The notes under the pieces are model-generated. The model saw nothing but the letters and a program-made list of their open reading frames with translations. It made no database searches and was not told the origin of the DNA. The position numbers and the translations under genes are program-made. Source: JANMES01 sp038329865 (GTDB lineage Bacteria; Planctomycetota; Phycisphaerae; Tepidisphaerales; Tepidisphaeraceae). Taken from it: a stretch of DNA of 64,000 nt. The stretch covers positions 1 to 64,000 of the forward strand of contig JBBQNK010000017.1 in NCBI GenBank assembly GCA_038329865.1, read 5' to 3'. This document shows, one piece after another, positions 23,726 through 32,156 of this stretch (position 1 is the first letter of the stretch; every line of letters begins with the position of its first letter).

Positions 23726-25186
23726 CTAGTTAGAAGGTTGCGTCGCCGGAACGGTCGCCGGCCCGGCTGCGGGCGCCGTTGCGGGTTCCTTGGCGTACGT
23801 GACTTTCAACACCGCGCTTCGTGCTCCTCGGCCGCGAGTAACTTCCATAAGCACGCGCGGCTGGCGTTTTTCGATCGTCTGCTTGTACAACTCGTCGAAT
23901 TTTTCCAGCGAGTCGACCGATTGCCCGTTTATACTGATGATCACGTCGCCGGGGTCGAGGTCCGCCTTGTCGGCCACCAGGCCCGGGCTGCGCGTGGTGA
24001 CGACGACGCCTTTGTCGTTCTCCAACTGGGCCTCGTTGGCGTAAGCGCGGGTGACTTCCCGCACGCTCATGCCCCACACCTTGAACTCACGCTCTTCGCC
24101 GATCGCGCCCTGCAGCTTTTCGGGGACGGCCGTCAGCGTCACGATCTCCTTGCCGCGCTTGAGCTTCAGCTTGGCCGGTTCTCCGATGGGCAGGTCGGCA
24201 ATCCGCTTGCGGGCGGCGGCGATTTCCTCGGGGAAACGCACGTTGATCGGGTAATCGTTCAGCGTGAGAAGAATGTCCTGCGTTTTCACACCGGCCTTCA
24301 TGGCGGGGGAGTTGCGGTCGACGCTGTTGATCAGCACGCCCTCATCGATGTTCACGTCAAAAAACGCTTCCAGATCCTGCAGCGGCTTAAGATCAACGCC
24401 CAGGTCGGCCCGCAGCACGTAGCCCTTACGGTCGGGCTTGGCGGTGGCGAGAATTTTCGACGCCACCTCCTTGGCGGTATCGATCGGAATCGCAAAGTTT
24501 AAATTCTGCCCGCCGCCGCGGGTGTTGATGCCCACCAGCTTGCCGGTGAGATCGACCAACGGCCCGCCGCTGTTGCCGGGGTTGATCGGCGTGTCCATCT
24601 GAATCCAGTTGGAGAAGTTGCCCGTCTCGTACTCATCGATCGACATCACTTCCGGATAAAACGTGCGCTCGTTGTTGGAGACGACGCCCAGGGTCATTGT
24701 GCGGGCGAGGCCGAACGGCGTGCCGATGGCCATCACGTCCTGCCCGGGAATGAGCTGCTTGCTGCTGCCGATTTCGGCGGCCTTGAAGGTGATGTTCTTT
24801 TTCTTCACCGCTTCCATGTCGAGCTGGATAATCGCAAGATCGGTCCAGTGATCGTCGCCGATGAGCTTGGCGGGCACGCGCTCTTTGCTGAAGAGCGTTA
24901 CGTTAATTTCCGCCGCCCGGCCGGCCACGTGGTAGTTGGTGAGGATGTGCCCCTGCTCGTCGATGATCACGCCGCTGCCGATCGCGCGAATGAAGGTGCG
25001 CTTGCCGTCGCGGTAGGTTTCAGTCGCGACGTCGATGCGGACGACGGCGGGGAAAATCCGGCCCGTCACATCGACCACGGCCTTGGGCGTGGCGCTGGGA
25101 AACGGGTCTTTCGGCGCCGATGCGCAGCCGGCAACGGCGAGAATTACACACATCAATACGCCACGGAAAGCGGTTGGATAGGTCAT
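23726..25186 (-). CDS. HtrA/DegP-type serine protease lipoprotein
   Basis: 486 residues. The start at the ATG (25186) gives a lipoprotein signal with LAVAGC (Cys21). The catalytic triad is intact: His86 in ILTNYHVAG, Asp116 in HWTDLAII and Ser206 in NPGNSGGPL. Two PDZ domains follow (about 270-365 and 385-465), then a Pro/Ala/Thr-rich tail. It should be an envelope protease and chaperone that degrades or refolds damaged proteins. The downstream gene is a catalytically degenerate paralogue, 73 bp away on the same strand. The true start could be a TTG 39 bases upstream, but no better ribosome site is seen there. Confidence 0.9.
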   Translation of the reverse strand: MTYPTAFRGVLMCVILAVAGCASAPKDPFPSATPKAVVDVTGRIFPAVVRIDVATETYRDGKRTFIRAIGSGVIIDEQGHILTNYHVAGRAAEINVTLFSKERVPAKLIGDDHWTDLAIIQLDMEAVKKKNITFKAAEIGSSKQLIPGQDVMAIGTPFGLARTMTLGVVSNNERTFYPEVMSIDEYETGNFSNWIQMDTPINPGNSGGPLVDLTGKLVGINTRGGGQNLNFAIPIDTAKEVASKILATAKPDRKGYVLRADLGVDLKPLQDLEAFFDVNIDEGVLINSVDRNSPAMKAGVKTQDILLTLNDYPINVRFPEEIAAARKRIADLPIGEPAKLKLKRGKEIVTLTAVPEKLQGAIGEEREFKVWGMSVREVTRAYANEAQLENDKGVVVTTRSPGLVADKADLDPGDVIISINGQSVDSLEKFDELYKQTIEKRQPRVLMEVTRGRGARSAVLKVTYAKEPATAPAAGPATVPATQPSN

Positions 25187-25300
25187 GGGTGGAGATAAGA
25201 TGCGCGAAGTCTGTCGATCTCGCAACTGACGGTTGGAAATATTCGTGCGAGGCAGTACAGTCCCGCCCCTTCAATTGGTTCAAACAAGTAAGGCAGCACC

Positions 25301-26500
25301 ATGGGATTTGCATCCGGTACAGTTTCGTTCCGCAGATTTGCCGTCGTCGGCGAGGCGCCCAAGTCCGTTAATCAGTCCATTCTGGACAAACTGAGCGAGC
25401 ACGCATTGCGCCCCGGCGATATCGGCGTGCCCGACGAGGAAGAATACGGCTGGTCCGGCGGCCGGCACGTGCTGGACGGCAACTTCAGCTTCGAAAACAA
25501 CGTCTTCGCTGAGGCACTTCACTTTGCGCTGCGGATCGATACCAATAAAGTTCCGTCGGAGTTAAAGAAGGCCTTCCAGATGATGGAAGAGGAAGCCGCC
25601 GCCGCTGCTAATCCTTCGGGGTTCATCAGCAAGAACCAGAAGCGCGACGCGAAAGACACCACCCGCCGCAAGGTGGACGACGAGCTTCGCAGCGGCAAGT
25701 ACCGTCGCAGCAAGCTGCTGGCGGTGCTGTGGGATCTGCCGACGCAGACGCTGTATTGCAATGCGTCGGGTAAGTCGTTTGAAAAGCTGGCGGAGCTGTT
25801 CGAGCGGAGCCTGGGGCTATCGCTGCTGCCGTTGAGCGCGGGATCGGTCTCGATGCGTTTCCTGGAAAGCGCCGCCCGCCGCCGCGATTACGAAGACCTT
25901 CGGCCGACGCGTTTCGTCAGCGGGCCGGAAGGCGAAGGCCAGATGCCGGACTATCCATGGGTCGCCAAAGGCCCGGAGCCGAAAGATTTCATCGGCAATG
26001 AGATGATGATGTGGCTGTGGCACCAGGCCGACACGAAATCGGGCACGATCAAGACGCACAACGCCGGCGATGTGACGGTGATGATCGACAAAACGTTAGA
26101 CTTGGATTGCGCCTTCGGCCAAACCGGTCGCGACGGACTCCGTGGCGACGGCCCGGCGAACATGCCCGAAGCCCGCGACGGTCTGCGAAGCGGCAAAGTC
26201 CCGCGCAAAGCCGGCCTGATCCTAGAAGCAGCCGGCATGAGCTTTTCGCTCAGCCTGAACCCCGAGGCAATCGCCATCGGCTCGGCTAAGCTGCCGGACG
26301 TGGAAGAGGCCGACAATGCCCGCGTGCTCTTCGAAGAACGCATCGCCACCCTGCGCGAACTGAGCAAGGCGATCGACGCGCTGTACGAAACGTTCATCAA
26401 GGTAAGAGTCACCAGTGCCTGGGAAGGCCAAACCAGCACCATCCGCAAGTGGATCACCACCAGCCAACGCGCCGCCTCGGCGGCGCTGGTAGCGGTGTGA
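25301..26500 (+). CDS. rdgC: RdgC-like recombination-associated protein
   Basis: 399 residues. The N-terminal GFASGTVSFRRFAVVGEAP and GWSGGRHVLDGNFSFENNVF with ALHFALRIDTNKVPSELKKA are the best family landmarks. A basic central stretch, KNQKRDAKDTTRRKVDDEL, and KLLAVLWDLPTQTLYCNASGK follow, as in RdgC homologues with the longer C-terminal part. E. coli RdgC forms a ring around DNA and inhibits RecA. The identification rests on motif memory, so a related family member of unknown role is possible. The next gene is rmuC, another recombination-associated factor, so the neighbourhood supports a DNA-dynamics role. Confidence 0.7.
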   Translation: MGFASGTVSFRRFAVVGEAPKSVNQSILDKLSEHALRPGDIGVPDEEEYGWSGGRHVLDGNFSFENNVFAEALHFALRIDTNKVPSELKKAFQMMEEEAAAAANPSGFISKNQKRDAKDTTRRKVDDELRSGKYRRSKLLAVLWDLPTQTLYCNASGKSFEKLAELFERSLGLSLLPLSAGSVSMRFLESAARRRDYEDLRPTRFVSGPEGEGQMPDYPWVAKGPEPKDFIGNEMMMWLWHQADTKSGTIKTHNAGDVTVMIDKTLDLDCAFGQTGRDGLRGDGPANMPEARDGLRSGKVPRKAGLILEAAGMSFSLSLNPEAIAIGSAKLPDVEEADNARVLFEERIATLRELSKAIDALYETFIKVRVTSAWEGQTSTIRKWITTSQRAASAALVAV

Positions 26501-26532
26501 TTTCTGCCACGAATGGGCAAAATCCAGCGAGG

Positions 26533-26652
26533 AATTTTTACCACAGAGAAGGAAGAGAGCGTGCAGAGAACGCAGAGAGACGAAAGAGCAAAGCCTGGTT
26601 TGTCCCTTTGCTTTATCTCCGTGCCCTCATCCTCCTCTGTGGTAAATTTTTC
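26533..26652. repeat. Word-repeat inverted element (GAGAACGCAGAGA words)
   Basis: The left part (26533-26590) reads ACCACAGAGAAGGAAGAGAG with repeated CAGAGA words. The right part ends CCTCCTCTGTGGTAAATTTTT. It is an imperfect inverted repeat between rdgC and rmuC. Confidence 0.75.
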
Positions 26653-26710
26653 CCCGCATTTGCCCAGTGCTTCGTGCTAGTTTTTCATCTCGGTTGTACA
26701 CTCTCGATTC

Positions 26711-28087
26711 ATGGATTGGATCGCACTCATCATTGGTTTAGCCGTCGGCGGGTTGGCCGGCGCGGTGATCGGGTTTTTGTACTGCGACCGTCGCTCACGC
26801 GCCGCGGCGTCGGCGGATCAGATTGCATTGGCGACGGCGAATCAGCAGGCGGCCTCGCTCGCGGAGCAATCCAAACTTCAAACCGAAGAAACCGCCCACG
26901 TCCGGGCCCAACTCTCCGCCGCCGAACGGCAGGCGGCGACACTCGCCGCAGAGCTGCGCGGGGCGCAGCAGAATCTGGCCGAGCAGCGGAGCCTCCTTGT
27001 CGACGCCCAGGAAAGACTCCGCGAGTCGTTCTCTCATCTTTCCGCTGAAGCCCTCGCGAAGAATAACGAGGCGTTCCTGCATCTCGCCCGTCAGCGGTTC
27101 GAGTCGCTCTCCAAAGAAGCCACCGGCACGCTCGACGAACGCAAAGCCCAAATCGAAGGCCTGCTCAAACCACTCAACGAGCTGCTTGGCCAATACCAGA
27201 TCCGCCTTACCGACATCGAAAAAAGCCGCACTGAAGGGTACAGCAGCCTGCGCGAGCAACTCGGCTCGCTGGCGGAAGTGCAACGCACGCTCGGCACGCA
27301 AACGAATCAACTCGTCAACGCCCTTCGCCGGCCCAGCACACGTGGGCAGTGGGGCGAACTCACGCTCAAGCGGCTCGTCGAGCTAGCAGGCATGAGCGAC
27401 AAATGCGACTTCTGCGAGCAGGCCACCGTCGAAGGCGAAGACGCCCGCTTTCGGCCGGACATGGTCATCCGCCTGCCGGGCGACCGCGAAGTGGTGATCG
27501 ACTCCAAGGCCGCCCTCGATGCGTTCCTCGATGCGTCGGCCGCGGAAAACGAAGATCTCCGCAAGCAACATCTCATCCGCCACAGCCTGCAGGTGCGGGC
27601 GCGGGCGAAGGAGCTTGCGACCAAGGCGTACTGGAACCAGTTCAAGCGCTCGCCGGAATTCGTCGTGATGTTTCTTCCCGGCGAGGCGTTTTTGTACGCA
27701 GCCGTTGAGAACGACCCGACGATCGTCGAAGAATTCCTGCGCAGCCGGGTGATCATCGCCACGCCGACGACGCTGATCGCGCTGCTCAAGACGATCGAGT
27801 TCGGCTGGCGGCAGGAGGCGATCACGCAAAACGCCGAGGCCGTGCAAAAGCTCGGCCGCGAGTTGTACGACCGCATCGCCGTGATGGGCGACCACTTCGC
27901 GAAACTCGGCGGCAACCTGGAGGCGGCGGTGGCGTCGTACAATCGCACGCTGGTGTCGATCGAATCCCGCGTGCTGGTCTCGGCCCGCAAGATGAGCGAG
28001 CTGGGTGCTGGATCGGATAAGACGATCGCGGAAATCGAATCAGTAGACGACCGGCCGCGCGAGTTGCCGGCGAGTTTGCAGTCCTAA
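26711..28087 (+). CDS. rmuC: RmuC-type DNA recombination protein
   Basis: 458 residues. It begins with one transmembrane helix (about 4-22), then a long coiled coil to about residue 195. The conserved RmuC nuclease-like core follows: STRGQWGELTLKRLVELAG, FRPDMVIRLPGDREVVIDSKAAL and EFVVMFLPGEAFLYAA. The family resembles a PD-(D/E)xK restriction-endonuclease-like fold and is linked to limiting inversions between short inverted repeats. That known role is notable here because this genome has many inverted repeats. The gene follows rdgC with a 210-bp spacer. The coiled coil and the membrane anchor suggest a long rod-like oligomer. Confidence 0.92.
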   Translation: MDWIALIIGLAVGGLAGAVIGFLYCDRRSRAAASADQIALATANQQAASLAEQSKLQTEETAHVRAQLSAAERQAATLAAELRGAQQNLAEQRSLLVDAQERLRESFSHLSAEALAKNNEAFLHLARQRFESLSKEATGTLDERKAQIEGLLKPLNELLGQYQIRLTDIEKSRTEGYSSLREQLGSLAEVQRTLGTQTNQLVNALRRPSTRGQWGELTLKRLVELAGMSDKCDFCEQATVEGEDARFRPDMVIRLPGDREVVIDSKAALDAFLDASAAENEDLRKQHLIRHSLQVRARAKELATKAYWNQFKRSPEFVVMFLPGEAFLYAAVENDPTIVEEFLRSRVIIATPTTLIALLKTIEFGWRQEAITQNAEAVQKLGRELYDRIAVMGDHFAKLGGNLEAAVASYNRTLVSIESRVLVSARKMSELGAGSDKTIAEIESVDDRPRELPASLQS

Positions 28088-28091
28088 TGGA

Positions 28092-28156
28092 AATGCAGAA
28101 TGATGAATGCAGAATGCAGAGTGGAATAATTCATTCTGCATTCCGCATTCTGCATT
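28092..28156. repeat. Word-repeat inverted element (AATGCAGAATG words)
   Basis: The left arm carries AATGCAGAATG repeated, and the right arm the complements CATTCTGCATT and CATTCTGCATT. It lies between rmuC and the threonine dehydratase gene. Confidence 0.8.
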
Positions 28157-28167
28157 CGAATCAAACT

Positions 28168-29379
28168 ATGACGACAGTAACCCTCGACTCCATTGAAGCC
28201 GCCCGTACGCGGATTCGTGATGTGATTTATCACAGCCCCTGTCCGTACTCGCTTTCGCTCTCGCGGCTGTGCGGCTGCTCGATTTACTGCAAGCTCGATC
28301 ACCTGCAGATGACCGGCAGTTTCAAGGAGCGCGGCGCACGCAACAAGCTGATGCAGCTGACCGACGCCGAAAAAGCCCGCGGCGTGGTCGCGGCGTCGGC
28401 GGGGAATCATGCGCTGGCGCTCTCGTACCATGGCCGCGATCTGGGGATGGAAGTGACCGTCGTCATGCCTGTGTGGGCGCCGCTGGTGAAGGTGAGCAAC
28501 TGCCGCACGTTCGGGGCGAACGTCATCCTCAGCGGCAACACTTACGACGACGCCCGCGCGTTCGCCCGCAAGCTGGCGGACGAAAAGTCGCTCGTCTACG
28601 TGCACGGGTTTGACGACGCCGACATCATCGCCGGGCAAGGCACGCTGGGGCTGGAAATTCTTGAAGACGTGCCCGATGTGGACGCGGTGATCGTGCCCGT
28701 CGGCGGCGGGGGATTGATCGCGGGGGTCTCGCGGGCGATCAAGGCGATCCGCCCGCAGACGCGCATCATCGGCGTTGAGCCGGCGAACGCGCCGACGCTT
28801 CAGGCCTCGCTCAAGGCCGGCAAGGTGACGCGGATTGAGACGCGTCCAACGCTGGCCGACGGGCTGGCGGTGGCGGAGATCGGCACGCTTTGCTTTGAGA
28901 TTGCCCGTGAGTTGGTCGACGATTTGGTGATGGTCGACGAGGCTCAGATCGCGATGAGCATACTCCGCCTGCTCGAGCACGAAAAAATGGTTGTTGAAGG
29001 CGCCGGCGCCGTCCCGCTCGCGGCGGCGATGGGCAAGACGCTCGGCCTGGAAGGGAAGAAAGTCGTCCTCATCCTCTGCGGCGGGAATATCGACGTGACG
29101 ATGCTCAGCAAAGTGATCGAGCGCGGCCTGGCAGCGGACGGGCGGTTGTGCCGGTTCAACACCAACATCTCCGACCGTCCCGGCGGGCTGGCGAAGATCG
29201 CGGTGCTGATCGCCAACGCCGGCGCGAGCGTGAAGGACATCAACCACGACCGCAACTTCGGGCCCGCGGATATTGCGAACGTGAGCGTGGACATCGTGCT
29301 GGAGACGCGGGATTTCGATCACATCGCGGAGATCAAGGCGACCCTGAGTAACGCAGGGATTGAAGCGCGGTTTGATTAG
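28168..29379 (+). CDS. ilvA: Threonine dehydratase, single ACT domain
   Basis: 403 residues. The PLP Lys53 is in TGSFKERGARNK. The glycine loop VGGGGLIAG holds the cofactor phosphate. The C-terminal 70 residues carry an ACT domain (ISDRPGGLAKIAVLIANAGAS), so allosteric control is likely. The enzyme deaminates threonine, and usually serine, to 2-oxobutanoate and ammonia. The single ACT domain and the length of about 400 fit the group between catabolic TdcB and biosynthetic IlvA. No isoleucine or serine genes adjoin, so biosynthesis and catabolism cannot be separated. The start ATG at 28168 follows an inverted repeat and has no evident ribosome site. Confidence 0.9.
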   Translation: MTTVTLDSIEAARTRIRDVIYHSPCPYSLSLSRLCGCSIYCKLDHLQMTGSFKERGARNKLMQLTDAEKARGVVAASAGNHALALSYHGRDLGMEVTVVMPVWAPLVKVSNCRTFGANVILSGNTYDDARAFARKLADEKSLVYVHGFDDADIIAGQGTLGLEILEDVPDVDAVIVPVGGGGLIAGVSRAIKAIRPQTRIIGVEPANAPTLQASLKAGKVTRIETRPTLADGLAVAEIGTLCFEIARELVDDLVMVDEAQIAMSILRLLEHEKMVVEGAGAVPLAAAMGKTLGLEGKKVVLILCGGNIDVTMLSKVIERGLAADGRLCRFNTNISDRPGGLAKIAVLIANAGASVKDINHDRNFGPADIANVSVDIVLETRDFDHIAEIKATLSNAGIEARFD

Positions 29380-29394
29380 ATTTGCCCTATCTTT

Positions 29395-29418
29395 CCTCTC
29401 CCGGAATACCGGGAGAGG
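29395..29418. repeat. CTCCCGG palindrome, family G copy 3
   Basis: A single perfect palindrome, CCTCTCCCGG + AATA + CCGGGAGAGG, between the convergent threonine dehydratase and DUF502 genes. Confidence 0.85.
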
Positions 29419-29447
29419 AACAAATCTGGCACGGTCTCTCGCGCAGG

Positions 29448-30044
29448 TTAGGTTTTGACTTGCTCAGAGATCGCAGCCCCCACCACCGCGGGGACGTAGT
29501 TGCCTGTCGATAGCACCAGCTTGAACGCTTCTTCCGCACTGCAATCGAGCAGCTTGCACATGTTTTTGTTGACGAAATGCATCCGGCCCGTGAGCGGATT
29601 GGGTGCATTTGGTACGAACACGCACCACGTATCATCGTGACCGTCGATTGATCGTGCGCTGGTGAAACCGATCTGCATGCCGCCGACTTCGGACGGAATC
29701 AGCACCACTTTGCTGAAGGTGCCCTCCGTGCCGCCGGGGGTGAGGGCGATTTGCTTCCACGTCTGGTAGAGCGTGTTCAGGCCGGGCACCTTGCTCAGAG
29801 CCCTGTCGAACAATCCAAAAACCCATTTGCCGACGAGGCTGGAGAGCACCAGGCCCGTCACGTAAATCACTGCGACTACGATCAGGATGCCGACGAACGG
29901 CACGCGCCGGCCGGTGAGGTATTCCATCAGGTCGCGGGTGTACGATTCGATCTTCACGAAGATGAAGATCGTCACGCCCACCGGCACGACGGCGAAGATG
30001 CCGGTGAGAAACGTGTTTCGCAAATGATTCTGCATGTTGGCCAT
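29448..30044 (-). CDS. DUF502 membrane protein
   Basis: 198 residues with two transmembrane helices (about 12-32 and 50-72). The DUF502 signature is visible: TGIFAVVPVGVTIFIF near the start, SKVPGLNTLYQTWKQI in the middle, and VVLIPSEVGGMQIGFTS with CVFVPNAPNPLTGRMHFV at the end. The family is widespread and of unknown function, sometimes linked to envelope or photosynthetic regulators. It stands alone, convergent with the dehydratase gene and divergent from the next gene. Confidence 0.88.
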   Translation of the reverse strand: MANMQNHLRNTFLTGIFAVVPVGVTIFIFVKIESYTRDLMEYLTGRRVPFVGILIVVAVIYVTGLVLSSLVGKWVFGLFDRALSKVPGLNTLYQTWKQIALTPGGTEGTFSKVVLIPSEVGGMQIGFTSARSIDGHDDTWCVFVPNAPNPLTGRMHFVNKNMCKLLDCSAEEAFKLVLSTGNYVPAVVGAAISEQVKT

Positions 30045-30108
30045 GTGACTTTGTATTGTGCCCGCTCGCCGCTAGAGAGCCAAGCGTCGCCGCCCTACAA
30101 TCGCCGAC

Positions 30109-30813
30109 GTGAGCGAGAGTTTTCAACCGCCACAGCGTGCGCGATCCAACTCCGGCCGATGGCTGGTGGTGGGATTGTTCGTGCTGGCGGGGGTGATCGT
30201 GGCGGCCTTTTTCAGCACGTCGTACAAATTTGATCCCGCGCCGAAAGAAGCGGTGTGGGGCAAGCCGGGGCGCGACGTGCGCGTATTGTCAATCGATGCG
30301 AAGAGCGTGCCGGGGGATCTGGCGGCGCTGGCAGATCACATCAACGTGGCCCACGCGGATGTCGTGCTCGTGCAGCGGCTCGACGGTGTGCAACTCGATA
30401 AGCTCGCCGAGTTGATCGCCATGCCGCAAGTGGGCCGCGTGCAGATTTTCTACCCGGCCCAGAGCGTGCCCGGTGCCGAACCCACCTACGGAAACGCCGT
30501 CTTCAGCAAATTCGACCTGTACGAAGGCCGATCCATCCCGAACAAGGGCGGCAGCTTCGGTGTTTGGACGACGGCGGTGGTCGATGGCCATAAGTTCGTG
30601 CTCGTCAGCGCTAATCTCTCCACGCCGCCGGATAAGCAGGCGAACATGTTCGACAAAGCCTGGCGCGGGCTCGGCTCGCCGCCGATGATCGCGGGCGGCG
30701 ATTTTGCGGGCGCGGCGTTGCCGGATTCGCGAGCTGCAGGAGATGCGGTGCTGCTTTGGGGTGGGTGGGAGATGGAATCTTCTGCGACGGGGAATGTGAT
30801 CGTAGTGCGATGA
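30109..30813 (+). CDS. Membrane-anchored endonuclease/exonuclease/phosphatase-like protein
   Basis: 234 residues from a GTG start at 30109. A membrane anchor (about 16-38) is followed by a domain with the pattern of the EEP fold: RVLSIDAKSV, ALADHINVAHADVVLVQRL, TYGNAVFSKFD and MIAGGDFAGAALPDS near the end. EEP members are metal-dependent phosphodiesterases or phosphatases, but the usual catalytic Glu, the His pair and DxN are only partly visible (VQRL in place of xQE). Activity may therefore be lost. No neighbour suggests a pathway. Confidence 0.5.
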   Translation: MSESFQPPQRARSNSGRWLVVGLFVLAGVIVAAFFSTSYKFDPAPKEAVWGKPGRDVRVLSIDAKSVPGDLAALADHINVAHADVVLVQRLDGVQLDKLAELIAMPQVGRVQIFYPAQSVPGAEPTYGNAVFSKFDLYEGRSIPNKGGSFGVWTTAVVDGHKFVLVSANLSTPPDKQANMFDKAWRGLGSPPMIAGGDFAGAALPDSRAAGDAVLLWGGWEMESSATGNVIVVR

Positions 30814-30841
30814 GTGCGATGCAAATGGATAGCTGCGTTTT

Positions 30842-30910
30842 CGTGGCACGGGCGGCCCGCCCGTGTCTTGATCTTCGAATCGAAAAACCATGGGCGAGCC
30901 GCCCATGCCA
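30842..30910. repeat. REPIN-like element, family B copy 2 (GTGG...CCAC)
   Basis: GTGG at 30842 and CCAC ending at 30910. The left half is identical to the left half of the 5199 copy over its 23 bases. It lies between convergent genes. Confidence 0.88.
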
Positions 30911-30947
30911 CGAAGATTCAATCACCATCGTACGCTGGTTTTGCGGG

Positions 30948-32141
30948 TTACTTTTGCAGTTGAGTGGGCTTGGTCGTGGGGGTCGGCACCAGTTCGTTGC
31001 GAAGCTGCCGCACCGTCGCGAGCCATGCGGCCGGTGTCTCGTCCATTTTCGGGGCGATTGGCCGGGCGGTTAGTTTTCGCAGTTGATCGATCGCCAGGCC
31101 GCGGATGGATTTGCTGTCGGTGTAAAGGCAGTCGAGTAGGAATGGCACGTCGGTGGCGTAGGTCTTGGCGTCGGCTTCGCTCAGCGGCTTGTACGGCGCG
31201 ATGAACGCATCCAGCCGGCTGTTCTGTTCTGATGAGAGTTTTGCGCGCGGCAACTGCAGCACCACCAGGGCCGCCGGTTCGCCGAGCTTTTCGAGCGCTT
31301 CTGAAGCGGCCTCGCGCGTGCCGTAGTCTTCGGCATCGAGCTGGGCCACCAGCTTCGTCACCTGTTCGGCGATGCTGCGGTCGATGGTCTGGTTGCCATG
31401 CAGCACCTGCCAGGCAGTGCGCTGATCGACCGCGAACGCAACCGTCTCCTGCCCCAAAGCCGCGAGCATCGGCTGAAGGAACTCCGCCGTCTCGGCTGGG
31501 TACTTTCGGCGCAGCTGGACCACGTCATCGGCCTGGAGCTTGAGATCGACCGTCCGGGCGCCTGTCGCTTTGTCGATAACCATCACGTAAAGCGTCACCG
31601 GCCTGTTATCAGGGTCTAGTCCATCGTTCTGCGTGTTGGCGATGTACTGCACCGAACGCGAGATTAGTTCGTTCTCGCTGTCGACCGATAGCCGCACATC
31701 GTTCTGCAGCGAGCAGAGCGTGTAGATAATCTGCGCGGCCGGCAGAAGGGTGATCTCGTGTCGCACGGTGATCACCGGCACATCAAACTGCCGATTCACC
31801 ACGGCCGTGGTTCGGCCGGGGAAATCGGCGATTTTCACCGTCATCGTCTCCGGCGAAGTCGGCAGGCTCGTTGTCATTTGCAGCATGCGATTGTGCAGGG
31901 AAAGACGCACGACTTCTGCGATCGACGGTGCAACGATCGGCACGCTCGGGTCGTACTCTTCTTTGCTCGGCTGGGTGGTAGAAGGCGCGACGACTGATTC
32001 TGCCACACCATGCTTGAGCAACTGATCCCAGGCGGCCGCGCCGGTTGGCGGCGCGGGATTCGTGGCAGGCGTGGCGGCGGAGAGAGCGAGCGGCCACATC
32101 AGGGCCAAAGCGACAGCCGGAATGAACGGGCGGCTAAGCAT
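30948..32141 (-). CDS. Secreted hypothetical protein, helical C-terminal part
   Basis: 397 residues. The signal peptide MLSRPFIPAVALALMWPLALS is followed by a Thr/Pro-rich stretch (22-70). A beta-rich domain lies from about 75 to 260. A helical part with HEAT-like units (DYGTREAASEALEKLGEPAAL) and SIRGLAIDQLRKLTARPI follows. The C-terminus is Thr/Pro-rich. I recognise no enzyme motif. It is 15 bp after the end of the next upstream gene on the minus strand and likely co-transcribed with it. Confidence 0.6.
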   Translation of the reverse strand: MLSRPFIPAVALALMWPLALSAATPATNPAPPTGAAAWDQLLKHGVAESVVAPSTTQPSKEEYDPSVPIVAPSIAEVVRLSLHNRMLQMTTSLPTSPETMTVKIADFPGRTTAVVNRQFDVPVITVRHEITLLPAAQIIYTLCSLQNDVRLSVDSENELISRSVQYIANTQNDGLDPDNRPVTLYVMVIDKATGARTVDLKLQADDVVQLRRKYPAETAEFLQPMLAALGQETVAFAVDQRTAWQVLHGNQTIDRSIAEQVTKLVAQLDAEDYGTREAASEALEKLGEPAALVVLQLPRAKLSSEQNSRLDAFIAPYKPLSEADAKTYATDVPFLLDCLYTDSKSIRGLAIDQLRKLTARPIAPKMDETPAAWLATVRQLRNELVPTPTTKPTQLQK

Positions 32142-32156
32142 GTCGTGCTTTCTCTT

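Noticed and set aside
28084..29322. 412-codon minus-strand frame opposite the threonine dehydratase
   Set aside because: Composition typical of a shadow; the dehydratase has all expected motifs.
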